Below are positions 44,829-53,284 of a DNA stretch of 64,000 nt, one piece after another; the stretch's first letter is position 1, and the number at the start of each line of letters is the position of its first letter. The position numbers and the translations under genes were made by a program. The stretch is taken from the NCBI RefSeq assembly GCF_900101885.1, contig NZ_FNAN01000014.1, positions 173,772-237,771 on the forward strand, read 5' to 3'. The notes under the pieces are model-generated. The model was not told the DNA's origin, made no database searches, and worked only from the letters and a program-made list of their open reading frames with translations. Origin of the DNA: Dyadobacter soli. Its GTDB lineage: Bacteria > Bacteroidota > Bacteroidia > Cytophagales > Spirosomataceae.

Positions 44829-46100
44829 ATGCCCGTTCTCACCGTTTTTTACATTAAGCTCCTCATCAACCTTGCATTGACAATCGGAATTATCTGGACG
44901 ATCAGCCGTTCGGATCTTTTTTCAAAATGGCAGCAGGAGAACGATAAACTGATATTCACCTTAGGCTTCGTGCTTTTCCGGCTCATTCCCTGGATCGGCA
45001 TATTCCTGATCATCAACGAGGAGCCCCGCGGCGATATTCCTTTTTTCTTCTACAAAGCCGAGGGAGCGAAAGCCGGCGGTTTCGTGTACCGCGATTTCTG
45101 GTCGTACCACGCGCCGCTCTACGCCTACATTATCAGCATTCCAGTCTGGATCTGGCACAATGCGCGGGCGATCGTTCTTTTTATGGTGCTGATGGAAACC
45201 GCCATTCTCTGGCTTACCTACGACACTTACAAATCCAAAAACCCGAAAGCATTGCAGCTGGCCTCTATTTATTACATGTTGCCTGCCGCATTCATGTACA
45301 TTCTCGTGGATGGCCAGGAGGAAGTATGGTTCTGGGGCGCGGCGCTGCTGATCTGGCGGTATACCATTAAAAACAGAAGCAATAACGAGGTCGGCATCGG
45401 GGTTTTGTACGCCATGACATTGCTCACGATCAAGGTCACATTCATATTCCTGCTGCCGGCGTTGCTGGTAATGGTGAAAAAACCTGTTAAAATGCTCCTC
45501 GTCATGGCGGCGATCGGCTTGCCTGCCGTCGGTTTCCTCTACTGGCAAATCGGCGACCTGTTCCTGATGCCGATCCGCCACACGGAGCAGCTCATGACGC
45601 CAAACCTGTTCTCGGTACTCCGGCCATTTGTAGAGCTGATTTTCCATGTGGATGAAAAGAAATCGACCTTAATCAACTGGTTCGGATTGTTATTTACGGT
45701 TTTCATACCCGTTTACATGGCATTCAAAGCGCGGCAGCGACATATCAGTGAAGTACTACCTGGCCTTTTCATTGCCGTTTTCGTATGCATGATGCTCTTC
45801 CAGGCCAGCGCCATGGGTGCATATGTGATCGCATACCTGATGGCTGTTCTATTTGACATTATCGACATCCGCAAAACCGCTCACGTGGTGGTATTGCTCG
45901 CATTGAACTGGCTTACTGTTGTACAGCCGTTTGTGTGGGTGTATATCAAACAGCCCGCGTACACATCGCTGGGCATGTTTGCTAATGCGTCCTACCTGTT
46001 TGAGTACGTGCTGCAAATCCTGAATGTGCTCTGCTTCCTGTGGATTCTCCGTGAAACGTTCCGCAAAGTAGTTCCGGCGCAAAACCTGGCTACGGCATGA
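44829..46100 (+). CDS. multipass membrane protein, GT-C glycosyltransferase-like (paralogue 1)
   Basis: A 423-residue protein (ATG 44829, MPVLTVFYIKLL) with about 10-11 transmembrane helices. A large first periplasmic loop has the motif GFVYRDFWSYHAPLYAY, with an Asp in the place of the catalytic Asp of GT-C transferases. A second shared motif is DGQEEVWFWGAALL. Such folds use polyprenyl-phosphate sugars on the periplasmic side. It overlaps its paralogue by ATGA. The enzyme class is inferred from topology and motif only. Confidence 0.7.
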   Translation: MPVLTVFYIKLLINLALTIGIIWTISRSDLFSKWQQENDKLIFTLGFVLFRLIPWIGIFLIINEEPRGDIPFFFYKAEGAKAGGFVYRDFWSYHAPLYAYIISIPVWIWHNARAIVLFMVLMETAILWLTYDTYKSKNPKALQLASIYYMLPAAFMYILVDGQEEVWFWGAALLIWRYTIKNRSNNEVGIGVLYAMTLLTIKVTFIFLLPALLVMVKKPVKMLLVMAAIGLPAVGFLYWQIGDLFLMPIRHTEQLMTPNLFSVLRPFVELIFHVDEKKSTLINWFGLLFTVFIPVYMAFKARQRHISEVLPGLFIAVFVCMMLFQASAMGAYVIAYLMAVLFDIIDIRKTAHVVVLLALNWLTVVQPFVWVYIKQPAYTSLGMFANASYLFEYVLQILNVLCFLWILRETFRKVVPAQNLATA

Positions 46101-47353
46101 ACATAGTACTTGCCAAAACCGCCATCAGCATTGCCGCATTGTTGGTCACGGCAGCATTGCTGGTTAAAAGGGAATCTTTGACCGAATGGCTGGAAAAGAA
46201 GTCAGCGAATGCGGTTCTCGGCATCGCGTGGATTATCCTCCGGCTTCTGCCATTTATCGCGGTGTACCTCGTCGCGAATATGGAACCTACTTCCGATGTA
46301 AACGGCTTCTGGGACGAAGGCAGCAAAGCTTCGCTCGGCCAGGTCGTATACCGCGATTTCTGGTCGCCTTACTCGCCGCTTTACGCCTATTTCCTCGGCA
46401 TTTGGCTCAAACTCTGGTATAGCCCGAAAATGATCGTGCTCACCATGGCGGTTATGGACGGCGTTGCATTGTTCATATCATACCATTTTTTCAGGCCATT
46501 CCAAACGCGGGGAACGGTCCTGTTCCGCTCGCTTATTTACCTGCTATTGCCCGGCTCGCTCGTGCTATGCGTGATAGGCGCGCAGGAGGATGTGTGGATG
46601 TGGCTTTTTGTGATCCTCGCGTACCTCGTACGGGAGCGCACATTGCGTGTGGAGTGGTACGCGGTCATTCTCGCCATTGGTTTGTTGATGACCAAGGCGA
46701 TTTTTGTGCTGATCATGGTGCCATTGTTTTTACTGGAAAAACAAAAGGTGCGGTTCGTCATTCCCATTGCCGTTATCGGCATTATTTCCCTCGCCGTTCT
46801 GTACCCCCTCGTTGGACTGGAATTCATGCAGCCGCTGGATGAAGCCAAAACATTGCGTGCCCCGAATATTCAGTCTATACTAAATCCTTTGTTCTATAAT
46901 TCGATCGGCGTGGGAGAGAAATTCTGGAATTGGATTGGGCTGGTTGCGTCGGTAGGTTTGGCCTGCATTTCCGCGTGGCGCCTCCGCAATGCCGATTTCC
47001 GGGTAATGCTTTCGAAGGTCTGGGTGGTTTTGTATGCTACGATGATGATCGTACAACAGAGCGCTTACAGCAATTATATCTTCCTCTTCCTGCTCCCGCT
47101 CGTGTTCTATGTGATTGACTGGAAGAACAAAACACAGGTTACGATTCTTTTCGTATTCAATCTGCTTTGCGTCGTGCATCCATCGTATTGGTGGCGGCTT
47201 GGCATGCCTTGCTACATGACTCCTTCTGACCCGACAGCTTCGTCTGAGCTTTTGATTGACTACATAATGCAAACGGCCATTGTGATCCTGACGGGTTACT
47301 TTATCTGGCTCGCATTCCCAAAAAAAGGAGAAGTCGTTTCAGGCCAGCATTAG
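46097..47353 (+). CDS. multipass membrane protein, GT-C glycosyltransferase-like (paralogue 2)
   Basis: A 418-residue paralogue of the preceding protein, translated from an overlapping ATGA. Matching motifs are QVVYRDFWSPYSPLYAYFLG in the first loop, IGAQEDVWMWLFVIL, LLMTKAIFVLIMVPLFL and APNIQSILNPL (compare TPNLFSVLRPF in paralogue 1). About ten helices are predicted. The two probably arose by tandem duplication and may form a heterodimer or act in sequence on one glycan or lipid. No linked flippase or polymerase was found. Confidence 0.7.
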   Translation: MNIVLAKTAISIAALLVTAALLVKRESLTEWLEKKSANAVLGIAWIILRLLPFIAVYLVANMEPTSDVNGFWDEGSKASLGQVVYRDFWSPYSPLYAYFLGIWLKLWYSPKMIVLTMAVMDGVALFISYHFFRPFQTRGTVLFRSLIYLLLPGSLVLCVIGAQEDVWMWLFVILAYLVRERTLRVEWYAVILAIGLLMTKAIFVLIMVPLFLLEKQKVRFVIPIAVIGIISLAVLYPLVGLEFMQPLDEAKTLRAPNIQSILNPLFYNSIGVGEKFWNWIGLVASVGLACISAWRLRNADFRVMLSKVWVVLYATMMIVQQSAYSNYIFLFLLPLVFYVIDWKNKTQVTILFVFNLLCVVHPSYWWRLGMPCYMTPSDPTASSELLIDYIMQTAIVILTGYFIWLAFPKKGEVVSGQH

Positions 47354-47419
47354 TGAGGGAAATTCTGCTTTCTCTACGTTCGCATTTCTGTAACCACAAG
47401 TTTAACTTTCTTTAACGCC

Positions 47420-47447
47420 TTGCATTCGGCACCGGTTTTTACATTTG
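47420..47447 (+). promoter_or_regulatory. promoter of the MutS-like gene
   Basis: TTG at 47420-47422, 17 bp, then TACATTTG at 47440-47447, a perfect TAnnTTTG. The -7 box lies 22 bp before the start codon, so the leader is very short. Confidence 0.6.
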
Positions 47448-47469
47448 GAAAAACCCCAAACCGCCCCGA

Positions 47470-48813
47470 ATGCAGCCCGTAGACCGGCATACCTTATTCG
47501 AACTGCAACTCCTGCCCGAACATAGCCGGACAGCCAGCATATTCGCTTTCTACAACCATACGGAAACGCTCGGCGGCGCGGATTATCTCAAAAGCATTAT
47601 TACCAAACCGAAGGAAACGCTGAAAGACGTTATGCGTTTTCAGAAGCTGTTAAAAACGATTGCATTGCGCCCGGCGGCATGGCAGGTCAACATTGCGAAG
47701 GCTTATGCGGCGGCGGCGGAAAGCTACTATGCATTAAGCGTGGCGCATTCCATGTCGCAGGATGCGGTAAAGCATTGGTTTGATACCTGGTTATATTCGA
47801 TCAGGAACAAAGGCGAATATTACCGCATTCAAAGTGGCGTGCTGGCGACGCTGCGGCTGGCAAGGGCGGTTCAATCTACTTTGGATCACCTTGCCGAAAC
47901 TGCAATTCCCGATGAAGTTTCTGACGACATTGCCGAAGTCAGGAAGTTTATCTACTCTCCTATTCTGTCTGTGTTTTTGAGAAAAAACGACGGTAAGCTC
48001 TCCGACAGATCCATCTTCTACCTCGATTATTATCTGCGGATCAGTCACAGAGACGGGTTCCGGCAGATGCTCGACACCCTTTACAAGCTGGATGCTTGTC
48101 TGGCGATCGTCAAAGCCGCCAAACGCCATCAGCTTGCATTCCCGGTGTTCGATTCGCATTCCCATGGTTTTAATGCCGAGGAAGCCTGGCACCCGCTCAT
48201 TACCGATGCCATCGCCAACGATCTGAGTCTGGCCGGCGATAGGCCCGTCTGCATCCTCACCGGCGCAAATACGAGCGGTAAGACGACCTTTCTCAAAACC
48301 TGCGGCATCATCGTCTACCTCGCGCATTTGGGCTGGCCTGTGCCCGCAAAATCGCTGCACCTACCGTTTACCGACCGGCTCTTCACCTCCATTCACCTCT
48401 CCGACGACCTCGACCAAGGTTTCAGCCATTTTTACAATGAAATGATGCGTATCAAACAGATTTCAGAAGCATTGAGCAATGGCGAGCAATGCTTTGTAAT
48501 CGTGGATGAATTATTTCGCGGTACCAATCAGGAGGATGCATTGCATTGTTCCAAAACCGTTCTCGATGGTTTTGCGAATTTCGGCGGCTCGTACTTTCTG
48601 GTATCCACGCACCTTCATGAACTGATCACGCATTACACCAGCCATTCCAAGCTCAGCTTCTGGTGCTTCCGCACCCGCATTACCGACAATCAATTTCGAA
48701 ATACATTTAAAATCGAAGAAGGCGCGGCATTTGAAAAAGTGGGCAGGCTTATCATGGATCAAACTGGCGTGACCGCATTGCTCCAAAACGCAAAAAGGCC
48801 CTCATCGGAATGA
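47470..48813 (+). CDS. MutS-family ATPase lacking the mismatch-binding domain
   Basis: A 447-residue MutS-like protein. The helical lever/core domain (about 1-240) leads into the ABC-type ATPase: Walker A GANTSGKTTFLK (264-271), the Q/D-loop region SIHLSDDLDQGFSHFYNE, Walker B CFVIVDELFRGTN (341-347) and the H-loop FLVSTHLHEL. Mismatch-recognition domain I and connector II are absent. It is also shorter than MutS2 and has no Smr domain. It is a Bacteroidota-type MutS-related protein; its DNA substrate is unknown. Canonical mutS is not in the window. Confidence 0.85.
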   Translation: MQPVDRHTLFELQLLPEHSRTASIFAFYNHTETLGGADYLKSIITKPKETLKDVMRFQKLLKTIALRPAAWQVNIAKAYAAAAESYYALSVAHSMSQDAVKHWFDTWLYSIRNKGEYYRIQSGVLATLRLARAVQSTLDHLAETAIPDEVSDDIAEVRKFIYSPILSVFLRKNDGKLSDRSIFYLDYYLRISHRDGFRQMLDTLYKLDACLAIVKAAKRHQLAFPVFDSHSHGFNAEEAWHPLITDAIANDLSLAGDRPVCILTGANTSGKTTFLKTCGIIVYLAHLGWPVPAKSLHLPFTDRLFTSIHLSDDLDQGFSHFYNEMMRIKQISEALSNGEQCFVIVDELFRGTNQEDALHCSKTVLDGFANFGGSYFLVSTHLHELITHYTSHSKLSFWCFRTRITDNQFRNTFKIEEGAAFEKVGRLIMDQTGVTALLQNAKRPSSE

Positions 48814-48822
48814 GAGCCTTTT
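48793..48822. terminator. bidirectional terminator between the MutS-like gene and serS
   Basis: AAAAGGCCCTCAT (48793-48805) and ATGAGAGCCTTTT (48810-48822) pair with one internal mismatch around a 4-base loop. The stem overlaps the last codons and stop of the MutS-like gene. Confidence 0.75.
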
Positions 48823-48847
48823 ACATATGATTAGTATTTCAAATGCA

Positions 48848-50140
48848 TTATTCAATCACATCGAAACCGCAAAATGGTACCAATACGGCCGGTACTTTCA
48901 CGGTCCCGTCGGCCTGCTGGTTGTTTTCCAGCAATGCAGCCAGAATGCGGGGCAATGCTAATGCGGAGCCGTTCAATGTGTGAAGCAGCTGCGTTTTCTT
49001 GTCGGCATTCTTGTAGCGTAGTTTCAGACGATTAGCCTGGTAGGTTTCAAAATTCGAAACCGAGCTGCATTCCAGCCAGCGCTGCTGCCCGGCCGACCAT
49101 ACTTCGAAATCGTAGGTCAATGCGGAAGTGAAACCCATATCGCCACCGCACAAGCGCAGAATGCGATAAGGCAATTCCAGCTTTTCGAGCAGCATTTTCA
49201 CGTGCGCTACCATTTCGTCCAGCGCCTTGTAAGACTCCTCCGGCTTGTTGATCTGCACGATTTCCACTTTGTCGAACTGGTGCAAACGGTTCAACCCGCG
49301 TACGTGCGCGCCCCAGCTGCCCGCCTCCCTGCGGAAGCACGGCGTGAATGCCACGTTTTTCACCGGCAATTCGCTTTCGGCCACAATTACATCACGGTAG
49401 AGGTTGGTAACAGGCACCTCGGCAGTCGGGATCAGATAGAGATCATCGACAGTCGCGTGGTACATCTGGCCTTCCTTGTCCGGCAATTGGCCTGTCGCGA
49501 AACCTGAATCCGCATTCACGACGATCGGCGGCTGTACTTCGTTGTACCCTGCATTACCGGCCTCGCTAAGGAAGAATGCGATCATAGCGCGTTGCAAACG
49601 GGCCGCTTTCCCTTTGTATACAGGGAAACCAGCGCCGGCAATTTTGTTACCCAGTTCAAAATCGATGATCGGGGCCAGGTTACCTCCCAACTTTTTGATC
49701 AAATCCCAATGCGGCAATGCACCTTCGTGCAATGTTGGCTTGGTACCGGCTTCGAGGACGGTCACATTGTCATCGGCAGTGCGGCCCTCAGGAACGCTCT
49801 CATGCGGAAGATTTGGAAGCTTTACCAGCTCTTGCAGCAAAGTTTCCTCGAACTCCTTATGTTCTTCTTCCAATGCCTTGGAACGCTCTTTCAATACAAC
49901 GGTGTCGGCTTTGGCGGCTTCTGCCTCGGCTTTCTGCCCGGCCTTCATCAACGCACCGATCTCCTTGGCTTTGTTGTTTGACGCAGCCAGCACGTCGTCT
50001 AGGTCCTGCTGGATCTGGCGGCGTTTGCCGTCGAGCTCGATAATGCGGTCTACCGCTTGTTCGGCATCCTTGAAATGTTTTTTGGTCAGACCCGCGATCG
50101 TCAGTTCGCGGTTTTCGCGGATAAAATTCGTTTGTAACAT
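48848..50140 (-). CDS. serS: seryl-tRNA synthetase
   Basis: SerRS, 430 residues, charging tRNA-Ser. An N-terminal coiled-coil arm (about 25-105, rich in Lys/Glu/Ala) precedes the class II catalytic core with motif 2 FTPCFRREAGSWGAHVRGLNRLHQF (seen as CFRREAGSWG and RGLNRLHQFDKVE) and motif 3 NGSALALPRILAALLEN. It is monocistronic or the last of a minus-strand run. The upstream 26 bp hold a short repeat of GGCTGTC. Confidence 0.97.
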   Translation of the reverse strand: MLQTNFIRENRELTIAGLTKKHFKDAEQAVDRIIELDGKRRQIQQDLDDVLAASNNKAKEIGALMKAGQKAEAEAAKADTVVLKERSKALEEEHKEFEETLLQELVKLPNLPHESVPEGRTADDNVTVLEAGTKPTLHEGALPHWDLIKKLGGNLAPIIDFELGNKIAGAGFPVYKGKAARLQRAMIAFFLSEAGNAGYNEVQPPIVVNADSGFATGQLPDKEGQMYHATVDDLYLIPTAEVPVTNLYRDVIVAESELPVKNVAFTPCFRREAGSWGAHVRGLNRLHQFDKVEIVQINKPEESYKALDEMVAHVKMLLEKLELPYRILRLCGGDMGFTSALTYDFEVWSAGQQRWLECSSVSNFETYQANRLKLRYKNADKKTQLLHTLNGSALALPRILAALLENNQQADGTVKVPAVLVPFCGFDVIE

Positions 50141-50197
50141 TGGCTGTCGGCTGTCGGCTCTCGTCGATCAGCTTTTTAGTATTTGAATGCTTCGATA

Positions 50198-51556
50198 TCA
50201 GGGAGCAGTGAAAATATCCTTCATCGCGTCCTCGTAAAAGAACAGGCGCTCATTGAGGACATTCAATGCTTCCGCTTTGTATTTTGAATGGATCAGCAAT
50301 GAGAGGTTATGCTCCGACGCACCGTACGAAATCATTCGTATCGGAATGTTTTTCATCGCATCCAGCACCTTCAATGCGATACCTTCTTTGTCCGCACTGA
50401 AATTACCAACAATGCAAATGATGTTCTGATCGCGGTCATGTTCTTCCAAATCAGCGAATTCACGCAATTCGGCACTGATCTGTTCCAGGTTTTCGGAGTT
50501 ATCGATCGTTACCGACACCGATACTTCGGAAGTCGTGATCATATCCACCGGTGTTTTATATTTTTCGAAGATCTCAAACACTCTACGAAGGAAGCCGTAA
50601 GCATTCAGCATACGGGTCGAGTGGATGTAGATCGCCGTGATATTGTCTTTCGCGGCAATGGCTTTGATGTCGCGGTCGGAAGTCTGGGTCGCGATGAGCG
50701 TTCCGGGAGCTTCGGGCTGCATGGTGTTTTTCAAACGAACCGGTACGCCGCGCAATTTGGCAGGCGTAATGGTGCTCGGGTGCAAAATCTTCGCACCGAA
50801 GTATGCCAGCTCAGCCGCCTCTTCGAATGTCAGCTCGCGGATCGGGAAGGTACGCTTCACAATGCGCGGGTCGTTGTTATGCATCCCGTCGATATCGGTC
50901 CAGATCTGGATTTCGTCCGCACGGATCGCACCGCCGATCAATGACGCCGTGTAGTCGGAACCACCTCTTTTCAGGTTATCCACTTCTTCACGCGGGTTGC
51001 GGCAAATGAAGCCCTGGGTAACGATGGTTTGCTTGTCGGTGTACTGGTTCAAAATCGTCACCAACTTCTCCTCGATCGTCGCCAGTTCAGGCTCGCCGTC
51101 GGCGTCGATACGCATGAAATCCAATGCAGGCAGCAACACCGAGCTTTCTCCTTTTTCTTCCAGATAAGCCTGGAACATTTTGGTACTCAATATTTCACCT
51201 TCTGCAACGAGTTCTTTCTCCTGCTTGATCGTGAATGGTTTCACGCTTACCACGGATTTGATAAAACCGAATTCAGAATCCACGATCTGCTGACCAGCCG
51301 CAAGGCCTTCCGGAGTTGAATACAATTCCTTGATAAACAGATCGTAATGATTTTTCAACTCTTCAATCAGTGCCGCAGCCTTGGCGTCATCATACGATTT
51401 GGCTGCTTCTCCGATAGCGATCAGCGCATTGGTGGAGCCGGACAAAGCCGACAATACCACAATTTTACGATTAGGATCATTGTTGAGGAGTTCGCGGATT
51501 GAGTGCATACGCTCAGGCTTCCCTACCGAAGTACCGCCAAATTTCCAGACTTGCAT
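50198..51556 (-). CDS. lysC: aspartate kinase
   Basis: A monofunctional aspartokinase, 452 residues, catalysing the first step of lysine, threonine and methionine synthesis. The N-terminal VWKFGGTSVGKPERM, the catalytic LKRGGSDYTASLIG and WTDIDGMHNNDPRIV motifs are intact. Two C-terminal ACT domains (about 305-450; ITAIYIHSTRMLNAYGFL, NIICIVGNFSADKEG) imply feedback control. It is not fused to homoserine dehydrogenase. An octamer repeat precedes the gene. Confidence 0.95.
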   Translation of the reverse strand: MQVWKFGGTSVGKPERMHSIRELLNNDPNRKIVVLSALSGSTNALIAIGEAAKSYDDAKAAALIEELKNHYDLFIKELYSTPEGLAAGQQIVDSEFGFIKSVVSVKPFTIKQEKELVAEGEILSTKMFQAYLEEKGESSVLLPALDFMRIDADGEPELATIEEKLVTILNQYTDKQTIVTQGFICRNPREEVDNLKRGGSDYTASLIGGAIRADEIQIWTDIDGMHNNDPRIVKRTFPIRELTFEEAAELAYFGAKILHPSTITPAKLRGVPVRLKNTMQPEAPGTLIATQTSDRDIKAIAAKDNITAIYIHSTRMLNAYGFLRRVFEIFEKYKTPVDMITTSEVSVSVTIDNSENLEQISAELREFADLEEHDRDQNIICIVGNFSADKEGIALKVLDAMKNIPIRMISYGASEHNLSLLIHSKYKAEALNVLNERLFFYEDAMKDIFTAP

Positions 51557-51560
51557 AACT

Positions 51561-51745
51561 AGTTTTGAATGATTGAATTTTGAATGATTAAGTAGTAATG
51601 ATTGAATGACCGAATGATTGAATGATTGAATGATTGAATATTTTTTCAGCAGTAAGTTAAGCCTTGACTTCTGTCGCTGAACAGTAACACGCCCTATTCA
51701 ATCATTCAGTCATCGCACCGGCGACCCGGTCAGTCATTCAAAATT
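51561..51745. repeat. TGAATGAT octamer repeats between ribH and lysC
   Basis: Between 51565 and 51639 the word TGAATGAT or TGAATGA occurs repeatedly, with four near-tandem units at 51601-51637. Reverse-complement copies (TTCAATCATTCAGTCAT at 51698-51714 and GTCATTCAAAATT at 51733-51745) follow. The two sides can base-pair as a long imperfect hairpin. The right-hand copies lie just before and within the end of ribH. Confidence 0.75.
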
Positions 51746-52227
51746 AAATTTTTAAGTCCGATCATCTTAACCGCCGTAATAGCAGCTTCGTCTCCCTTGT
51801 TACCATGTACACCTCCCGAACGATCGAGCGCCTGCTCCATGTTGTTGGGAGTCAGTACGCCGAAAATGACTGGTTTATCATATTTCAGGCTTACGTTCGT
51901 GATGCCTTGCGCCACTGCGTGGTTAATGTAATCGTTGTGTTTCGTTTCACCCTGGATTACAACGCCCAATGCAATTACCGCATCGATATCGGCGCGTTGC
52001 GCAAACCATTGCGAGCCCATCGTAAGCTCGAAGCTTCCAGGCACATTACCTCTGACGATATTCGCCGGCAACGCCCCGTAGGTAATCAGGGTTTGATAAG
52101 CTCCTTCGAAGAGCTTTTCCGTCACTTCGCTGTTCCATTCGGCCACGACGATCGCGAATTTTTTATTACTAATGTCCGGAAGTCCTTCCGTAGTGAATAC
52201 ACTCAGGTTTTTATCAGCGCTCGACAT
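51730..52227 (-). CDS. ribH: 6,7-dimethyl-8-ribityllumazine synthase
   Basis: Lumazine synthase, 165 residues, the penultimate step of riboflavin synthesis. Motifs: FAIVVAEWNSEVTEKL (Phe/Trp substrate site), VPGSFELTMGSQWFA, VIALGVVIQGETKHNDYI with the catalytic His, and FGVLTPNNMEQALDRSGG. The C-terminal codons lie in the octamer-repeat zone, which encodes LKNLILND without disturbing the fold. The family forms an icosahedral or pentameric shell. It follows the TPR gene on the same strand but is separated from it by a terminator. Confidence 0.96.
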   Translation of the reverse strand: MSSADKNLSVFTTEGLPDISNKKFAIVVAEWNSEVTEKLFEGAYQTLITYGALPANIVRGNVPGSFELTMGSQWFAQRADIDAVIALGVVIQGETKHNDYINHAVAQGITNVSLKYDKPVIFGVLTPNNMEQALDRSGGVHGNKGDEAAITAVKMIGLKNLILND

Positions 52228-52286
52228 TGATTTTCAATGGGTTTATTTAAAAACAGGTATTATTTAAAACTGCGGATTAAATGAAT

Positions 52287-52325
52287 AAAAAAAGGATAAA
52301 ACCTCTGTCGGCTTTATCCTTTTTT
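52287..52325 (-). terminator. terminator of the TPR membrane-protein gene
   Basis: AAAAAAAGGATAAA and TTTATCCTTTTTT form a 13-bp stem with a 12-base loop. On the minus strand it starts 21 bp after the TPR gene stop and has a poly-T tail. Confidence 0.85.
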
Positions 52326-52346
52326 AGAAACAGAATGGTTTAACCA

Positions 52347-53048
52347 TTATTTGCCGACCTGTCCCTCTAATAATCCCATATATTTCTTCGCGTTCACCAC
52401 TTCCGAGGAGAGGGGGAACTCGTCAACAACACGTTTATAGGTAGCAACCGCATCGGCAGGCTGGTTTGCTTTTTCCTGGGCAAGACCTAGCTTCATCAGA
52501 TAAACGGGTGTAAAATATTCGTTTTTCTCATAATCAGCCGCTTTCTGGTAGTATGAGATCGCCTCAGCTGCCTGATTTTTTTCGAGATAAGCATCACCGA
52601 TCAATGACTGCGCACGTGCGTGGATCAACAAATCGGAAGAGCTGAACGATTGCAGACGGCTGATCGCTTCGTCGTATTTTCCTTGTTTCAGCAAAGCTAC
52701 ACCCGCGTAAAAGCTGGCGAGGTTGCTTGCGTCAGTTCCTTTGTAATTGTCGGCGATAGACAAAAGGCCTTCGTTACCACCGGCTCCGTTCAATGCTTTT
52801 TGCAATGAATCCGCTTCAAAATCGTAAACGACACTGGCAAGTGCATTCTGGGCAGTGCCTTCCTGACCATCTATATAAAAACGGTAACCCGCGAAACCAG
52901 CAATAGCAACCACAACCGCCACCCCGATTCCAAGCACAACCTTGCGGTTTTTAAGGAAAAAAACCTCAGCTTTATTGATCTGACCCGCTAATGCCTCCGG
53001 AGATTCGATGATTTCAATCCCGGGTTCGCCCGGATTTTTCTTGCTCAT
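52347..53048 (-). CDS. membrane-anchored tetratricopeptide-repeat protein (YfgM-like)
   Basis: A 233-residue protein starting at ATG 53046-53048 (MSKKNPGEPG). A cytoplasmic N-terminus with a short acidic helix is followed by one membrane helix (about 38-57, KVVLGIGVAVVVAIAGFAGY) and TPR units: ASFYAGVALLKQGKYDEAISRL, AQSLIGDAYLEKNQAAEAISYY and LGLAQEKANQPADAVATYKRVVDEFP. It resembles YfgM/TPR_21 ancillary translocon chaperones. The partner is unknown. Confidence 0.82.
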   Translation of the reverse strand: MSKKNPGEPGIEIIESPEALAGQINKAEVFFLKNRKVVLGIGVAVVVAIAGFAGYRFYIDGQEGTAQNALASVVYDFEADSLQKALNGAGGNEGLLSIADNYKGTDASNLASFYAGVALLKQGKYDEAISRLQSFSSSDLLIHARAQSLIGDAYLEKNQAAEAISYYQKAADYEKNEYFTPVYLMKLGLAQEKANQPADAVATYKRVVDEFPLSSEVVNAKKYMGLLEGQVGK

Positions 53049-53072
53049 ATCAATTAATTCGATTTTGGAGTG

Positions 53073-53105
53073 CAAAGTTATGAAAAACTTATTAAGTCAA
53101 AACAA
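53073..53105 (-). promoter_or_regulatory. promoter of the TPR gene
   Basis: Minus strand TAACTTTG (53080-53073) is a perfect TAnnTTTG box. Upstream TTG candidates lie 17 bp (53100-53098, within TTTTGAC) and 22 bp (53105-53103) away. Confidence 0.6.
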
Positions 53106-53234
53106 GTTAGCACACAATTCTTCAAGTTATATATTTCCCGTCAACCATTAGTGAACGAAAGGCTTACGGTGACAAATGCATTTCAAACCGTTTGATTTGT
53201 GCGTCAATGCATTACCCTGCCGTGGAAACAAAAA

Positions 53235-53262
53235 CTGCGCGGCAACCAGGGTCACCACGCAG
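53235..53262 (-). terminator. terminator of glyA
   Basis: On the minus strand CTGCGTGG pairs with CCGCGCAG (one G-U) around a 12-base loop, followed by TTTTTGTTT. It lies 23 bp downstream of the glyA stop codon. Confidence 0.8.
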
Positions 53263-53284
53263 CGTAATGCATTATTATATGATA

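Noticed and set aside
51561..51720. Possible insertion sequence ends
   Set aside because: No transposase and no target-site duplication; the inverted copies are short octamers.
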